DNA from: Balneolales bacterium
GTDB taxonomy: Bacteria > Bacteroidota > Rhodothermia > Balneolales > Cyclonatronaceae
Length of the DNA stretch: 36,520 nt
Assembly (NCBI GenBank): GCA_020832405.1
Contig: JAFIET010000038.1
Location: 1 to 36,520 of the forward strand
Reading direction: 5' to 3'
This document shows, one piece after another, positions 1 through 7,838 of the stretch. The first letter of the stretch is position 1; the number at the start of each line of letters is the position of its first letter. The translations under genes and the position numbers were made by a program. Under the pieces are notes generated by a model. That model searched no databases and was not told the DNA's origin. It saw nothing but the letters and a program-made list of their open reading frames with translations.

Positions 1-657
1 GATGCCGCTGCCTGAAGAAAAGTTACGGACCTTGCTCTCTTTGATCTGAAAGAGCCCGTTGTTGCGGGTGTAAACCCAGATGGTGCCCTCAGCATCCTCA
101 AACCCGCCCCGCAGTTCTTCATTATCCAAAACAACCTGCCCCCCGATTCTCACAAAAGTTGAGTCGATCAGAATCCGGGATTCATTTACGGTTAAAGTGT
201 GCTCCTGCAAAAAAGGAATCGCCCGGCCTTTCGCGCTGCCAAGCAGGGCAACCTGTTCGCCTATGGCATCCAAACCGGTAAATAAGGGTAGTTCGCTGAG
301 GTTTGTTTGGTCGTGATTGGTAAATGTGAAGCCGTCGAAGGAGCTGAGATTGCCATACGGGCTTGCAACCCAGATCAGGTTTTCTGAGTCAATACCCACA
401 CTCATCAGCCGCGTTGAGGATAGGCCTTCCGAATTGAGCTTGTTGAATGTTATAAACTCATACCCGTCAAAGCGGACCAGCCCGTCGAAAGTCGCCATAT
501 AAAGAAATCCATCTTCTGCCTGCACAACCTGCCAAACGGCATTCAGCGGCAGACCGTCGGCTATGGTAAATTGTTTTACAATATGCTCGGGTGATGCTTG
601 GGTTGAGAACGGGTTTTGCTGAAACAGAAATACAAGAAAAATCAGGCCTGAAACCAT
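1..657 (-). CDS. Beta-propeller sensor/regulator, N-terminal part (partial)
   Basis: An open frame of 219 codons runs on the minus strand from an ATG at 657 to the window edge, so the C-terminal part is missing. The first residues (MVSGLIFLVFLF) form a short hydrophobic export signal. The protein then reads like the start of a two-component-regulator propeller (Reg_prop) domain: FTIADGLPLNAVW, then EDGFLYMATFDGLVRFDGYEF, then blade repeats with LIWVASPYG and TIWVYTRNNGL. In Bacteroidota such domains are periplasmic ligand sensors joined to a membrane helix and either a histidine kinase or a DNA-binding domain. Which output module this one has lies outside the window. It resembles in architecture the regulator at 28579-31269. 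Function beyond sensing cannot be said. Confidence 0.85.
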   Translation of the reverse strand, partial: MVSGLIFLVFLFQQNPFSTQASPEHIVKQFTIADGLPLNAVWQVVQAEDGFLYMATFDGLVRFDGYEFITFNKLNSEGLSSTRLMSVGIDSENLIWVASPYGNLSSFDGFTFTNHDQTNLSELPLFTGLDAIGEQVALLGSAKGRAIPFLQEHTLTVNESRILIDSTFVRIGGQVVLDNEELRGGFEDAEGTIWVYTRNNGLFQIKESKVRNFSSGSGI

Positions 658-906
658 AGGGTCGGCAGTAATTATTTAAAGGAATGCCGTTAAATCCGTG
701 CGCTCTTACAGCTGAATTTTGAACGATTACAATATAAGAGTAAATATGCACTAACGAAGATTGGATTTCTTAAGATCGGCTGTTAGGGAAGCGCTATTTG
801 AGATGTAATGGAACAGCCGGGAGCAATCCGCACAGTGCTTTTAGGAAAAAGTGTTGCGCGTGAGCTTTCATCTTTGCGTATTTCGCAGGGCCTGACGATT
901 GGTGTT

Positions 907-2265
907 TTAGTTTTTGTGCCGTTCGAGCTTGCTGCGAAGGGTGCCGCGCGGCAGGTCCAGCAGTGCGGCTGCCCGGCTGATGTTATGTCCGGTTTGTTCG
1001 AGTGCCCAGCTCAGGATCTCTTTCTCCCGTTCGTTCATGTAAGTTTCGTAGGAGGGGTAGCTTTCTGCTGCCTTTTTGTGCGGCGGCTGATTTAATGCGA
1101 TTCCTCCGGCTGTATCTGTTTCAGGAGCCGTGAGCCGTGCTGCAATGCCGGTATCTCCCGTTGCTATGATGCGCTCAATCAGGTTTTCGAGCTGCCGTAC
1201 GTTTCCGGGCCAGTTGTAATCACAAAGCTGATCGAAAAAGGCTTCAGGCAGCTCACGCAGCAGCAGTTCTGCTCCCCGCTTTTCAAAAAAGTGCTGCGCC
1301 AGTTCCGGTATATCTTCCTTCCTTTCGCGCAGGGGCGGCAGCCGCAGCGGGATGATGTGCAGCCGGTAGTATAAATCTTCCCGGAACTTTTTTTCTTTTA
1401 CCATCTGCTGCAGATCCACCTTAGTTGCCCCAATGATGCGCACATCAAGTGCAATGCTTTCGGTGCCGCCAACGCGGTAAAACTGACGCTCCTGCAGTAT
1501 CCGCAGCAGCTTTACCTGCAGGTGGAGGGGGAAGTCGTCGATATCATCAATAAACAGCGTGCCCCCGTTTGCACGCTCAAAATAGCCGGTGTGCCGGCCG
1601 GCTGCGCCGGAGAAAGCGCCTTCTTCATGGCCAAAGAGCTCGCTTTCCAGCAGGGTTTCGGGTATGGCGGCGCAGTTTACAGCTACAAAAGGGCCGCTGC
1701 TGCGTCGGCTGAAACGGTGCAGGGTTTTGGCGGTAACCTCTTTGCCGGTGCCGCTTTCACCCTGAATTAAAACCGTGTAGTCGTGCACGGCTACGTTCCG
1801 CATGGTTTCGGCCAGCTTTCGCATTACAGGCGAACTGCCGATCATGGGTTTGTTTTCAATTTCATCGAGCCGCTTTTTGAGCTGCTCGTTTTCGGAGCGC
1901 ACCTTTCGGAAACCGTCAATATTCCGAATCAGGATGAGGAATTTTTCGGGGGTCAGCGGCTTGGTCACATAGTCGTAGGCACCCTGTTTGAGTGCCTGAA
2001 CCGCCGTTTCTACGCTCGCGTAGGCGGTAATCACAATTACTTCGCAGTCGGGATTCGCTGATTTGGCAGCTTTCAGTACCTGCATCCCGTCGCGGCGCGG
2101 CAGCCGCAGGTCGGTGATAACCACATCGAAGCCGGCATCCTGCTGCAGCAGCCTTATGCCGGCTTCGCCCTCAGCTGCGGTTTCTGTGCTGTGCCCTTCT
2201 TTGCGCAGCAGGTCAGAGAGGGTTTTTCGGGTGATGTTTTCGTCTTCAACGATCAGAATCTTCAT
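907..2265 (-). CDS. NtrC-family sigma-54-dependent response regulator
   Basis: This 452-residue protein has the full NtrC layout. The receiver domain (about 1-120) has the phospho-acceptor Asp52 (VVITDLRLP) and Lys102. The AAA+ domain (about 142-370) has Walker A GESGTGKE at 169-176, the sigma-54-contacting loop GAFSGA at 216-221 and the arginine-finger region FREDLYYRL. A Fis-type helix-turn-helix lies at about 425-450 (NISRAAALLDLPRGTLRSKL). It should open sigma-54 promoters when phosphorylated by the kinase encoded just upstream, whose gene overlaps this one by 20 bases. The loop is GAFSGA rather than GAFTGA, and Walker B reads LFIDDI where most relatives have LFLDEI. The three palindromes at 4797-4852 are the obvious candidate enhancer sites. 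Family assignment is secure; the target regulon is inferred. Confidence 0.95.
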   Translation of the reverse strand: MKILIVEDENITRKTLSDLLRKEGHSTETAAEGEAGIRLLQQDAGFDVVITDLRLPRRDGMQVLKAAKSANPDCEVIVITAYASVETAVQALKQGAYDYVTKPLTPEKFLILIRNIDGFRKVRSENEQLKKRLDEIENKPMIGSSPVMRKLAETMRNVAVHDYTVLIQGESGTGKEVTAKTLHRFSRRSSGPFVAVNCAAIPETLLESELFGHEEGAFSGAAGRHTGYFERANGGTLFIDDIDDFPLHLQVKLLRILQERQFYRVGGTESIALDVRIIGATKVDLQQMVKEKKFREDLYYRLHIIPLRLPPLRERKEDIPELAQHFFEKRGAELLLRELPEAFFDQLCDYNWPGNVRQLENLIERIIATGDTGIAARLTAPETDTAGGIALNQPPHKKAAESYPSYETYMNEREKEILSWALEQTGHNISRAAALLDLPRGTLRSKLERHKN

Positions 2266-3745
2266 GTCTGTTCAAAGGCAGGGTGATGGTGAATTGGGTA
2301 TAGGCGCCAGGCTTGCTTTCCGCACGTATTTCGCCGCCGTGCGCGCTTACGATGCCGTGCGTTACCGACAGGCCGAGGCCGGTGCCTTTTCCGGTTTCTT
2401 TGGTTGTGAAAAAGGGCTCAAAAATGAGGCTGAGTTCTTCCTCCGTTATGCCGCAACCGTTGTCCCAAACGGAAATCCGGAAATGCGAGTCGCCGGCTGT
2501 GCCCGTCTCAATCCGGATTTTGCCCCCTTCAGAAACCGCATCGAGGCTGTTGAGCATCAGGTTCATGAGCATTTCCTGAATTTGCCCCGGATCGGCCTTG
2601 AGTTTTGGGAGCGGGTCTTGGTGAACAACTTCTGTTTCGATCTGCTTTTCGCGGATCCGGTAATCGAGCAGGTCGAGCACCAGCTGAATGTGCCGCTGAA
2701 GGTTAAGCGGCTCATCTGTTTTTTGCCGCTGCCTTGAGTAACCCAGCAGTTTGGTAACTACGGTTTCAATCTGAGTAAGCCCTTCGCTTATGAGCGTTAG
2801 GTATTCCTGCGTCTGTGCTTCGTTGCTGATGTCCTGCTGTATGCCGTACACGCAGAAGCGCAGCCCGTTCAGCGGGTTGTTTACTTCGTGCGCCACGCCC
2901 GATGCAAGCCGCCCGATGGAGGCGAGCTTCTCTGCATGAAAAACCTGCTTCTGCGCCTGCTCAAGCTGCTGCCGCGAATCCTGCAGGCGCTGTTTGAGCT
3001 TTTCAAAATGCTCGATGAGGTAGCCGATTTCGTCGCTTCGGGGTTTGAGCTGCGTCGGACCGGTACGGTCAAGGTCGATTTTATCAACCTCTGCGACAAA
3101 ATCCCGCAGGGATGCAAGAATCCGGTTGATCAGAAAATAGAGAATGGCCAGGGTGATGATGATGGCCAGCAGGGTAAGGATTAGCAGCAGGAAAAAGGAG
3201 TTGCTGATCTGTGTGCGCACCGCAGAGCTGTCGAAGCCGATGAGTACGCTTCCCCAGCGTTTTTCGCCGATTTGCAGCGGCTGAAAAGCCTCCAGAATCC
3301 AGCTTTCTCCATCCCGGTATATGCGGGTGTGGGTTTGCCGCGCCTGCAGGATACCGGTTACCGCTTCATCTTGTACCCGCATTCCGTATTCGGAAAGATT
3401 GCTGTGGGCAATTACCAGGTTGTTGTTGTTGAGGATGCTGATGTAGCGCACGCCGTCCACATTTTCGAGGAAATTCTGAATATGCGTCTCCAGCAGTTCG
3501 CCCCCGAGATGCTGCCGGTTTTCGGCATTAATGAGAATTTCGGTAACGGGTATGGAAAAAGACCTCACAAACGATTTGGCACTTTCCTGCTGCTGATTCA
3601 GAATGAGGATGCGCCACTGTAGCAGCGCTCCGGTGGAGATCAGCACCATCAGCACGGAAATGACCAGCCCCGTAACGGCAATAATCCGGAATTTAATGCT
3701 GGACCGGAACCAGTTTGGCTTTCCTTTTTTGCGGTTTTTAACCAT
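2246..3745 (-). CDS. Membrane sensor histidine kinase (NtrB/AtoS-like)
   Basis: The 499-residue protein has transmembrane helices at about 19-42 and 183-207 enclosing a roughly 140-residue periplasmic sensor region that looks like a single CACHE-type domain. A HAMP-like linker and coiled coil (about 207-270) follow. The HisKA dimerization helix carries the phospho-accepting His286 (GVAHEVNNPLNGLRF), and a HATPase domain (about 385-491) shows the N box (NLMLNSLDA), DNGCGI and GKGTGLGLS. It should phosphorylate the adjacent NtrC-type regulator. The gene begins 4 bases after the stop of the PhnD-like gene and overlaps the regulator gene by 20 bases, so the three are almost certainly co-transcribed. 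Its signal is unknown; the neighbouring binding protein suggests phosphate or another oxyanion. Confidence 0.94.
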   Translation of the reverse strand: MVKNRKKGKPNWFRSSIKFRIIAVTGLVISVLMVLISTGALLQWRILILNQQQESAKSFVRSFSIPVTEILINAENRQHLGGELLETHIQNFLENVDGVRYISILNNNNLVIAHSNLSEYGMRVQDEAVTGILQARQTHTRIYRDGESWILEAFQPLQIGEKRWGSVLIGFDSSAVRTQISNSFFLLLILTLLAIIITLAILYFLINRILASLRDFVAEVDKIDLDRTGPTQLKPRSDEIGYLIEHFEKLKQRLQDSRQQLEQAQKQVFHAEKLASIGRLASGVAHEVNNPLNGLRFCVYGIQQDISNEAQTQEYLTLISEGLTQIETVVTKLLGYSRQRQKTDEPLNLQRHIQLVLDLLDYRIREKQIETEVVHQDPLPKLKADPGQIQEMLMNLMLNSLDAVSEGGKIRIETGTAGDSHFRISVWDNGCGITEEELSLIFEPFFTTKETGKGTGLGLSVTHGIVSAHGGEIRAESKPGAYTQFTITLPLNRHEDSDR

Positions 3746-3749
3746 GGCT

Positions 3750-4655
3750 TCAGGGGGTAATCAGGTGCAGGTAGTCTTCGGTGGCAGCAGTTGTGAAGCC
3801 GAAGCTGAACTCGGGGTCCCAGCTGTTAAGCAGCCTTTTATGCTCCGGGTTGGCGGGGTTAAGCGGCAGCAGCAGCCGTGTAAAAAGGTCGCTGAGCTCC
3901 TGCTGCCTCTGCCCGGCCGCAACTACCAGGGGTGAACCGGGAACCGGCTCTGATTTGGCAATGATTCGGATGCCGCGGCCTTCAAACTCACGGGCGACCC
4001 GGTCTTTAACGGCTCCGGCATCGTAGTTGCCCCGCATCACCTCATAAATAACAGTGTGGTGATGCTGCAGGAAATCAATATTTGCCAGGGTGTAATCAGA
4101 GAGAACGGGTCCGTTGGCGGAACTGCTCAGCAGCCAGTTTCCGGAAAAGGAATCTTCAGAGGGAAGGGCAAGCCTGCTGTAGTGAAGGTCTTCAAGACTC
4201 AGGTAAAGGGAGCCTTCCCGCACTACTACAACCGAATAGAAAAAGGGCTCACCATTTTCATTGAGCGGCTTAAGGACCGGAATTAAATCAACTGAATTAC
4301 GGGAGTCTGCAAAAATGTAGGAACCTAAAAAGGCTGCCTGAACATCACCGGCAGCAAGCTGATGAACCGTTGAGCGGTAGGAGCGGCTGGTTACCAGTTC
4401 AAAATAGAACTCTGAATGGCCGGTGAGGTAATCCATCAGCGGCTGATACCCGCGGTACAGCACGTTCGAGGGGAAGCGCGAAACAACGCCGATCCGAATG
4501 GTATCAGCCGGAGCTGCTGCGGGTTCCGTAAAAGTTACTGCAACGGAAGGGTACGGGCTGCTGATATCCAGAATTCGGGTGTGCAGCATGCTGCTCAGCC
4601 ATGCGAGCGCCAGCAGTACGGTTGCTGTGTACAGGATTAACCGGAGTTTTGCCAT
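3750..4655 (-). CDS. PhnD-like phosphate/phosphonate-type binding protein, membrane-anchored
   Basis: This is a 301-residue type-II periplasmic binding protein. After an N-terminal hydrophobic helix (about 5-24) the mature part begins TIRIGVVSRFPSNVLYRGYQPLMDYL. This is the usual opening of PhnD-like (PF12974) proteins, followed by VQAAFLGSYIFAD and GNYDAGAVKDRVAREF. There is no lipobox Cys, so the helix is either an uncleaved anchor or a signal peptide. No ABC permease or ATPase is nearby; the gene instead opens an operon with a histidine kinase and an NtrC-type regulator. I therefore infer a sensory role, presenting the bound oxyanion to the kinase. The divergent operon carries phosphate transport genes, which makes phosphate a plausible ligand, but phosphonate, phosphite or another anion is possible. 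Confidence 0.85.
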   Translation of the reverse strand: MAKLRLILYTATVLLALAWLSSMLHTRILDISSPYPSVAVTFTEPAAAPADTIRIGVVSRFPSNVLYRGYQPLMDYLTGHSEFYFELVTSRSYRSTVHQLAAGDVQAAFLGSYIFADSRNSVDLIPVLKPLNENGEPFFYSVVVVREGSLYLSLEDLHYSRLALPSEDSFSGNWLLSSSANGPVLSDYTLANIDFLQHHHTVIYEVMRGNYDAGAVKDRVAREFEGRGIRIIAKSEPVPGSPLVVAAGQRQQELSDLFTRLLLPLNPANPEHKRLLNSWDPEFSFGFTTAATEDYLHLITP

Positions 4656-4718
4656 AAATCAGAATTGCCGTTACGGGTAAGGGAAAAAGTTTATGCATTG
4701 CTGTGGTATAAGCTACCC

Positions 4719-4734
4719 TGCAATATTCATACCT
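4719..4734 (-). promoter_or_regulatory. Candidate sigma-54 promoter for the PhnD-like/kinase/regulator operon
   Basis: Read on the minus strand the site is AGGTATGAATATTGCA. Compared with the sigma-54 consensus TGGCACRNNNNTTGCW it keeps the -24 GG, the -12 TTGC and the exact spacing, but the rest of the -24 box is degenerate. It lies about 65 bases upstream of the start codon at 4655 and on the opposite side of the palindrome array from the plus-strand promoter. The match is partial, so this is a candidate only. Confidence 0.4.
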
Positions 4735-4793
4735 CAATATTTGAAATTTAAGTAAGCGATTTTCCGGCTTGTATTCAAGCATTTGGCCTGGCG

Positions 4794-4854
4794 GGTGGCG
4801 AAATTTAGCCGGTAGTGGCGGAATTTCGCCGGTAAGGTGGCGGGATTTCACCGG
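4794..4854. promoter_or_regulatory. Three phased palindromes, candidate enhancer (UAS) for the NtrC-type regulator
   Basis: Three imperfect copies of one palindrome lie in tandem: GGCGAAATTTAGCC at 4797-4810, GGCGGAATTTCGCC at 4817-4830 and GGCGGGATTTCACC at 4839-4852, most flanked by GTG on the left and GG on the right. The ideal palindrome would be GGCGAAATTTCGCC. Start-to-start spacing is 20 and 22 bases, about two helical turns, so all copies face the same side of the DNA. They sit between divergent operons and about 100-150 bases upstream of a strong sigma-54-like promoter, the normal distance for enhancer-binding proteins. The binding protein is inferred to be the regulator encoded at 907-2265. 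Confidence 0.7.
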
Positions 4855-4868
4855 TTTTGCCGGGTAGG

Positions 4869-4889
4869 AAAAAAAATACGCTAAAAAAA
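4869..4889. other. Two phased A-tracts between enhancer and promoter
   Basis: A run of eight A (4869-4876) and a run of seven A (4883-4889) lie between the palindrome array and the plus-strand sigma-54-like promoter, with starts 14 bases apart. Such tracts bend DNA and could help loop an enhancer-bound activator back to the promoter. That role is inferred from position. Confidence 0.35.
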
Positions 4890-4935
4890 GGCGTTTAAAG
4901 GCTGTTAGGGAGGGGGGAGGTACAAAGCCGCGACT

Positions 4936-4952
4936 TTGGCACGCATGTTGAA
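4936..4952 (+). promoter_or_regulatory. Sigma-54 (-24/-12) promoter of the phosphate-transport operon
   Basis: The sequence TTGGCACGCATGTTGAA matches the sigma-54 consensus TGGCACRNNNNTTGCW at every defined position of the -24 box and at all but one of the -12 box (TTGA instead of TTGC), with exact spacing. It lies 60 bases upstream of the start codon at 5012 and downstream of the three palindromes. A sigma-54 activator gene is part of the divergent operon, which makes the call coherent. Confidence 0.7.
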
Positions 4953-5011
4953 TATTGAATAGCGCTATTAGATTATGATAGTACTTCAACTTCAACAAAC
5001 CTTTTAAAAAA

Positions 5012-5653
5012 ATGAGCAAACAAGAATTAAAAATCGGTGAGCAGTCAAAGCCGAGATTTGAATTCAGGACCTTCGGACAGGATTTTGAGGCTGCCCGCTT
5101 TCGTATGGCGCGGCTTTCTGTACCGGTACCCGAAAAAGTCTGGGAACGGCAATCAGCCGAAATTTACATTCTGTCGCGCACCAACGATATCAACAATACC
5201 AAAATCCGCGACGGTAAAATGGATATCAAAACCTATGTACAAACGGTTGACGGCCTGGAGCAGTGGAATCCGCTGATGAAAGGCGAATTTCCGATGCAGC
5301 GGGAAATGCTGGAGAAAGAAGTAATACCCGCATTTCAGGTTGAAATGACATTGCCGGATCAGCAGGCATTTACCCTTGATGAGTTCATTGCCCTGGTGAA
5401 TGCCCATCCGGAGCTTCAGGCTGTAGATGTGGTGAAGCAGCGTTTCGGCTACATGGTAAACAACACCATTTGTGAGTTCGGGTATGTGCTCATTAACGGA
5501 GCCAAAGTGTGCACCATCAACTCGGAATCAACTGAAGTTGAGGATATCAAAAAGACCCTGGCCGATACCGGTCTGCAAGGTGTAGAGAACATCAACTACC
5601 TGCAGGCCATCAAAAGAGTGATTGGCATGATCCGCAAACCCCTGGCAAACTAA
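5012..5653 (+). CDS. Divergent CYTH-like protein of unknown function
   Basis: The 213-residue product has no signal peptide or membrane segment. I do not recognise it outright, but its order of motifs parallels the CYTH protein encoded next. A charged strand SAEIYILS is followed by NTKIRDGKMDIKT (about 62-74), matching VRIKGEKGFITIK in the neighbour. Then comes VVKQRFGYMVNNTICEFGYVLING (about 140-163), matching the neighbour's KTRYQVPFGGLTFEVDEF. Both stretches are strands that build the CYTH triphosphate tunnel. The N-terminal ExExK motif is not evident, so substrate and activity may differ. It is the first gene of the operon behind the sigma-54-like promoter and ends 11 bases before the next start. 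It could instead be an unrelated beta-rich cytoplasmic protein. Confidence 0.6.
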   Translation: MSKQELKIGEQSKPRFEFRTFGQDFEAARFRMARLSVPVPEKVWERQSAEIYILSRTNDINNTKIRDGKMDIKTYVQTVDGLEQWNPLMKGEFPMQREMLEKEVIPAFQVEMTLPDQQAFTLDEFIALVNAHPELQAVDVVKQRFGYMVNNTICEFGYVLINGAKVCTINSESTEVEDIKKTLADTGLQGVENINYLQAIKRVIGMIRKPLAN

Positions 5654-5664
5654 CCGGAGCACAT

Positions 5665-6132
5665 ATGGCTAAAGAAATTGAACGTAAGTTTTTGGTGAAG
5701 GGTGATTTCAAGAGCGCTGCCGAGAAGCAGATGCGCATCACCCAGGGCTACCTTTCATCTGTACCGGAGCGGACAGTGCGGGTGCGGATTAAAGGGGAGA
5801 AGGGCTTCATCACCATTAAGGGGATCGGAAGCAGCAGCGGAGCAAGCCGCTACGAGTGGGAAAAAGAGATACCCGTGAGCGAAGTAAACGAGCTTCTCGA
5901 AATCTGCGAGCCGGGCGTGATCGACAAAACCCGCTATCAGGTTCCCTTCGGCGGACTCACCTTCGAAGTTGATGAATTTTACGGTGATAACGACGGCCTC
6001 ACGGTAGCAGAAGTGGAGCTCTCTTCTGAAGATCAGGCCTTTGACAAGCCCGAATGGCTTGGCGAGGAAGTTACCGGAGATGTGAAGTACTACAACTCCA
6101 TGCTCATGAAAAATCCATACAAAAACTGGTAG
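5665..6132 (+). CDS. CYTH-domain protein, probable inorganic triphosphatase
   Basis: This 155-residue cytoplasmic protein has the hallmark ExExK-type opening (EIERKFLV, residues 4-11), followed by strands rich in alternating basic and acidic residues: RTVRVRIKGEKGFITIKG, RYEWEKEIP, DKTRYQVP, LTFEVDEF and VAEVELSSE. This is the triphosphate tunnel metalloenzyme fold. Short bacterial single-domain members typically hydrolyse tripolyphosphate or other triphosphates with a divalent metal; some relatives are class IV adenylate cyclases. GGAG stands a few bases before the ATG. Its place in an operon with phosphate transporters favours a role in polyphosphate or triphosphate turnover, which is inference. 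Confidence 0.9.
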   Translation: MAKEIERKFLVKGDFKSAAEKQMRITQGYLSSVPERTVRVRIKGEKGFITIKGIGSSSGASRYEWEKEIPVSEVNELLEICEPGVIDKTRYQVPFGGLTFEVDEFYGDNDGLTVAEVELSSEDQAFDKPEWLGEEVTGDVKYYNSMLMKNPYKNW

Positions 6133-6173
6133 CCGCTTCGGCTGTTCAGTGCTGAACAAAACCGCCAAAGAAA

Positions 6174-7808
6174 ATGACGGAAACAAAGAAATCTGCATTT
6201 ATTGATGCCAACGGAAAGGAATACGACCCGCTCGACATGCGGAATTATTCCATTGAAAAACTGCCGAACCGGCAAAAGAGTAAAATCGAAACCCTTATGG
6301 CCGCTTTTGGTGCCCCGGTTGCGATTCTCGCCTTTATCGGGCTGGCGTTTTTTACCAACCTTCCGTACCTGCAGAATATCGATGCCCTTAGCCTGCAGTC
6401 TGAACAGGCTCTGAGAATGTTCACAGAGCTTGGTCCGGAACAGTTTATCCGCAACAATCATTATATGCTGGCTATTTTTGCGGCCGCCATTATTCTTTGG
6501 CTTACAGCAGCGATCCCGAATTATCTGGTATCGCTCATTCTCATTATATCCCTGGTGCTAACCGGGGTGCTGCCTGAACGGGTTGCCTACGCGCAGCTTG
6601 GGCACCCGGTCATGTGGCTCAACATTATGTCGTTCGTGCTGGCGAGTATGCTCGTAGCAACGGGCGTTGCCAAGCGTTTTGCACTGTGGTTTATCCTGAA
6701 GTTCGGCAAAAACGCAGGCACCATTTTTATCAGCTTCATCGCCATCAATACGCTGCTTTCGGCCTTCATTTCAGCAACAACAGCCAAAGCAGCAATCCTG
6801 CTGCCCATTTTTATGGTTATTGCAGCCGTGTATGGTGCCGACGGCGGCGACAAGAAAACCAATTTCGGCCGCAGCATTGTGCTTCAGAACCTGCTGAATA
6901 TCAACCTCGGGGCAGGCGCATTTGTAACCGGCTCAGGAGCAAACCTGCTTGCGGCGGCACTCATCAGCGGTGCTATTGAAGGCAACGTTTATTTTTCTGA
7001 CTGGATGTTTGCCATGTTCCCCACTATGGTGGGCATGATGTTCATCGGGTATTTTGTGGCGATGCGCATCTTCTTCCCCCTTGAGAAAAAAGAACAGCGG
7101 CCGCAGATTAAAGGAGGGATGCAGCGCCTTGAAGAAGAATACAAGAAGCTCGGCCCCATCAGCTATCAGGAAATCAAAACGATTGTCATTTTTGTGCTTA
7201 TTCTCGCGCTGTGGTCAACCGACCGCATACACGGGGTTAGCGCAACGGCTATTGCCTTTGTGGGGGCCATCATCGCCCTGCTTCCGCGCTACGGCATCGT
7301 AAGCTGGAACGACGTTGACATCCCCTGGCACCTTATGCTGTTCTCTGCGGGGGCGTACACCCTCGGAGCCGGCTTCAACTACACCGACCTGCCGTCGCTC
7401 ACGGTAAACGCCTTTTTCGACAGCCTGGGCATCGGAAACGAAACCGATTTCTGGATGCTCTACCTGCTGCTCACGGGGGTGATGTGTTTCAGTGCGCTCA
7501 TCTTTCAGTCGAAAACCATGCGCACCATGATTTTCATCCCGATTGCGATCGGTGTTGCACAGCGCTTCGATTTCAGCGTGATAAGTCTGGCACTGCCAAC
7601 AGCCTTTATGATTGAATACGTATGGGTGCTTTACTTCAACAGCAAGCCGGCAGCCCTGCTGTACGAAACCGACCGCTACGACCTGAAAGATGCCTTCAAA
7701 TTTGGAATCACGATGATGGTGATCGGCTACCTGTTGAACATCGTACTTGGTGAAACCTGGTTCAGATGGCTGGGCATTACCCCCGACGGCGTTTTCGGAA
7801 TCTTTTAA
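6174..7808 (+). CDS. SLC13/DASS-family anion:sodium symporter
   Basis: The 544-residue protein has a hydrophilic N-terminal tail of about 40 residues and then some 11-13 membrane segments. Family signs are the first re-entrant-type region with SATTAKAAILLPI, the conserved GSGANLLAAALISG loop, and the C-terminal repeat with IPWHLMLFSAGAYTLGAG and MRTMIFIPIAIGVAQRF. Known family substrates include dicarboxylates, sulfate and, in eukaryotic relatives, phosphate. The surrounding genes (CYTH, DUF47, PiT, OprO/P porin) make phosphate or another inorganic anion a reasonable suggestion, but the sequence alone does not settle it. It follows the CYTH gene by 41 bases and precedes the DUF47 gene by 30. 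Confidence 0.85.
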   Translation: MTETKKSAFIDANGKEYDPLDMRNYSIEKLPNRQKSKIETLMAAFGAPVAILAFIGLAFFTNLPYLQNIDALSLQSEQALRMFTELGPEQFIRNNHYMLAIFAAAIILWLTAAIPNYLVSLILIISLVLTGVLPERVAYAQLGHPVMWLNIMSFVLASMLVATGVAKRFALWFILKFGKNAGTIFISFIAINTLLSAFISATTAKAAILLPIFMVIAAVYGADGGDKKTNFGRSIVLQNLLNINLGAGAFVTGSGANLLAAALISGAIEGNVYFSDWMFAMFPTMVGMMFIGYFVAMRIFFPLEKKEQRPQIKGGMQRLEEEYKKLGPISYQEIKTIVIFVLILALWSTDRIHGVSATAIAFVGAIIALLPRYGIVSWNDVDIPWHLMLFSAGAYTLGAGFNYTDLPSLTVNAFFDSLGIGNETDFWMLYLLLTGVMCFSALIFQSKTMRTMIFIPIAIGVAQRFDFSVISLALPTAFMIEYVWVLYFNSKPAALLYETDRYDLKDAFKFGITMMVIGYLLNIVLGETWFRWLGITPDGVFGIF

Positions 7809-7838
7809 ACAAAACATTTATCCTAAACCATTGAGCCC

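Noticed and set aside
4504-5019. Minus-strand reading frame of 171 residues across the divergent intergenic region
   Set aside because: It overlaps the PhnD-like gene start, the palindromes and the sigma-54-like promoter, and its composition (Pro-rich, no motif) looks non-coding.
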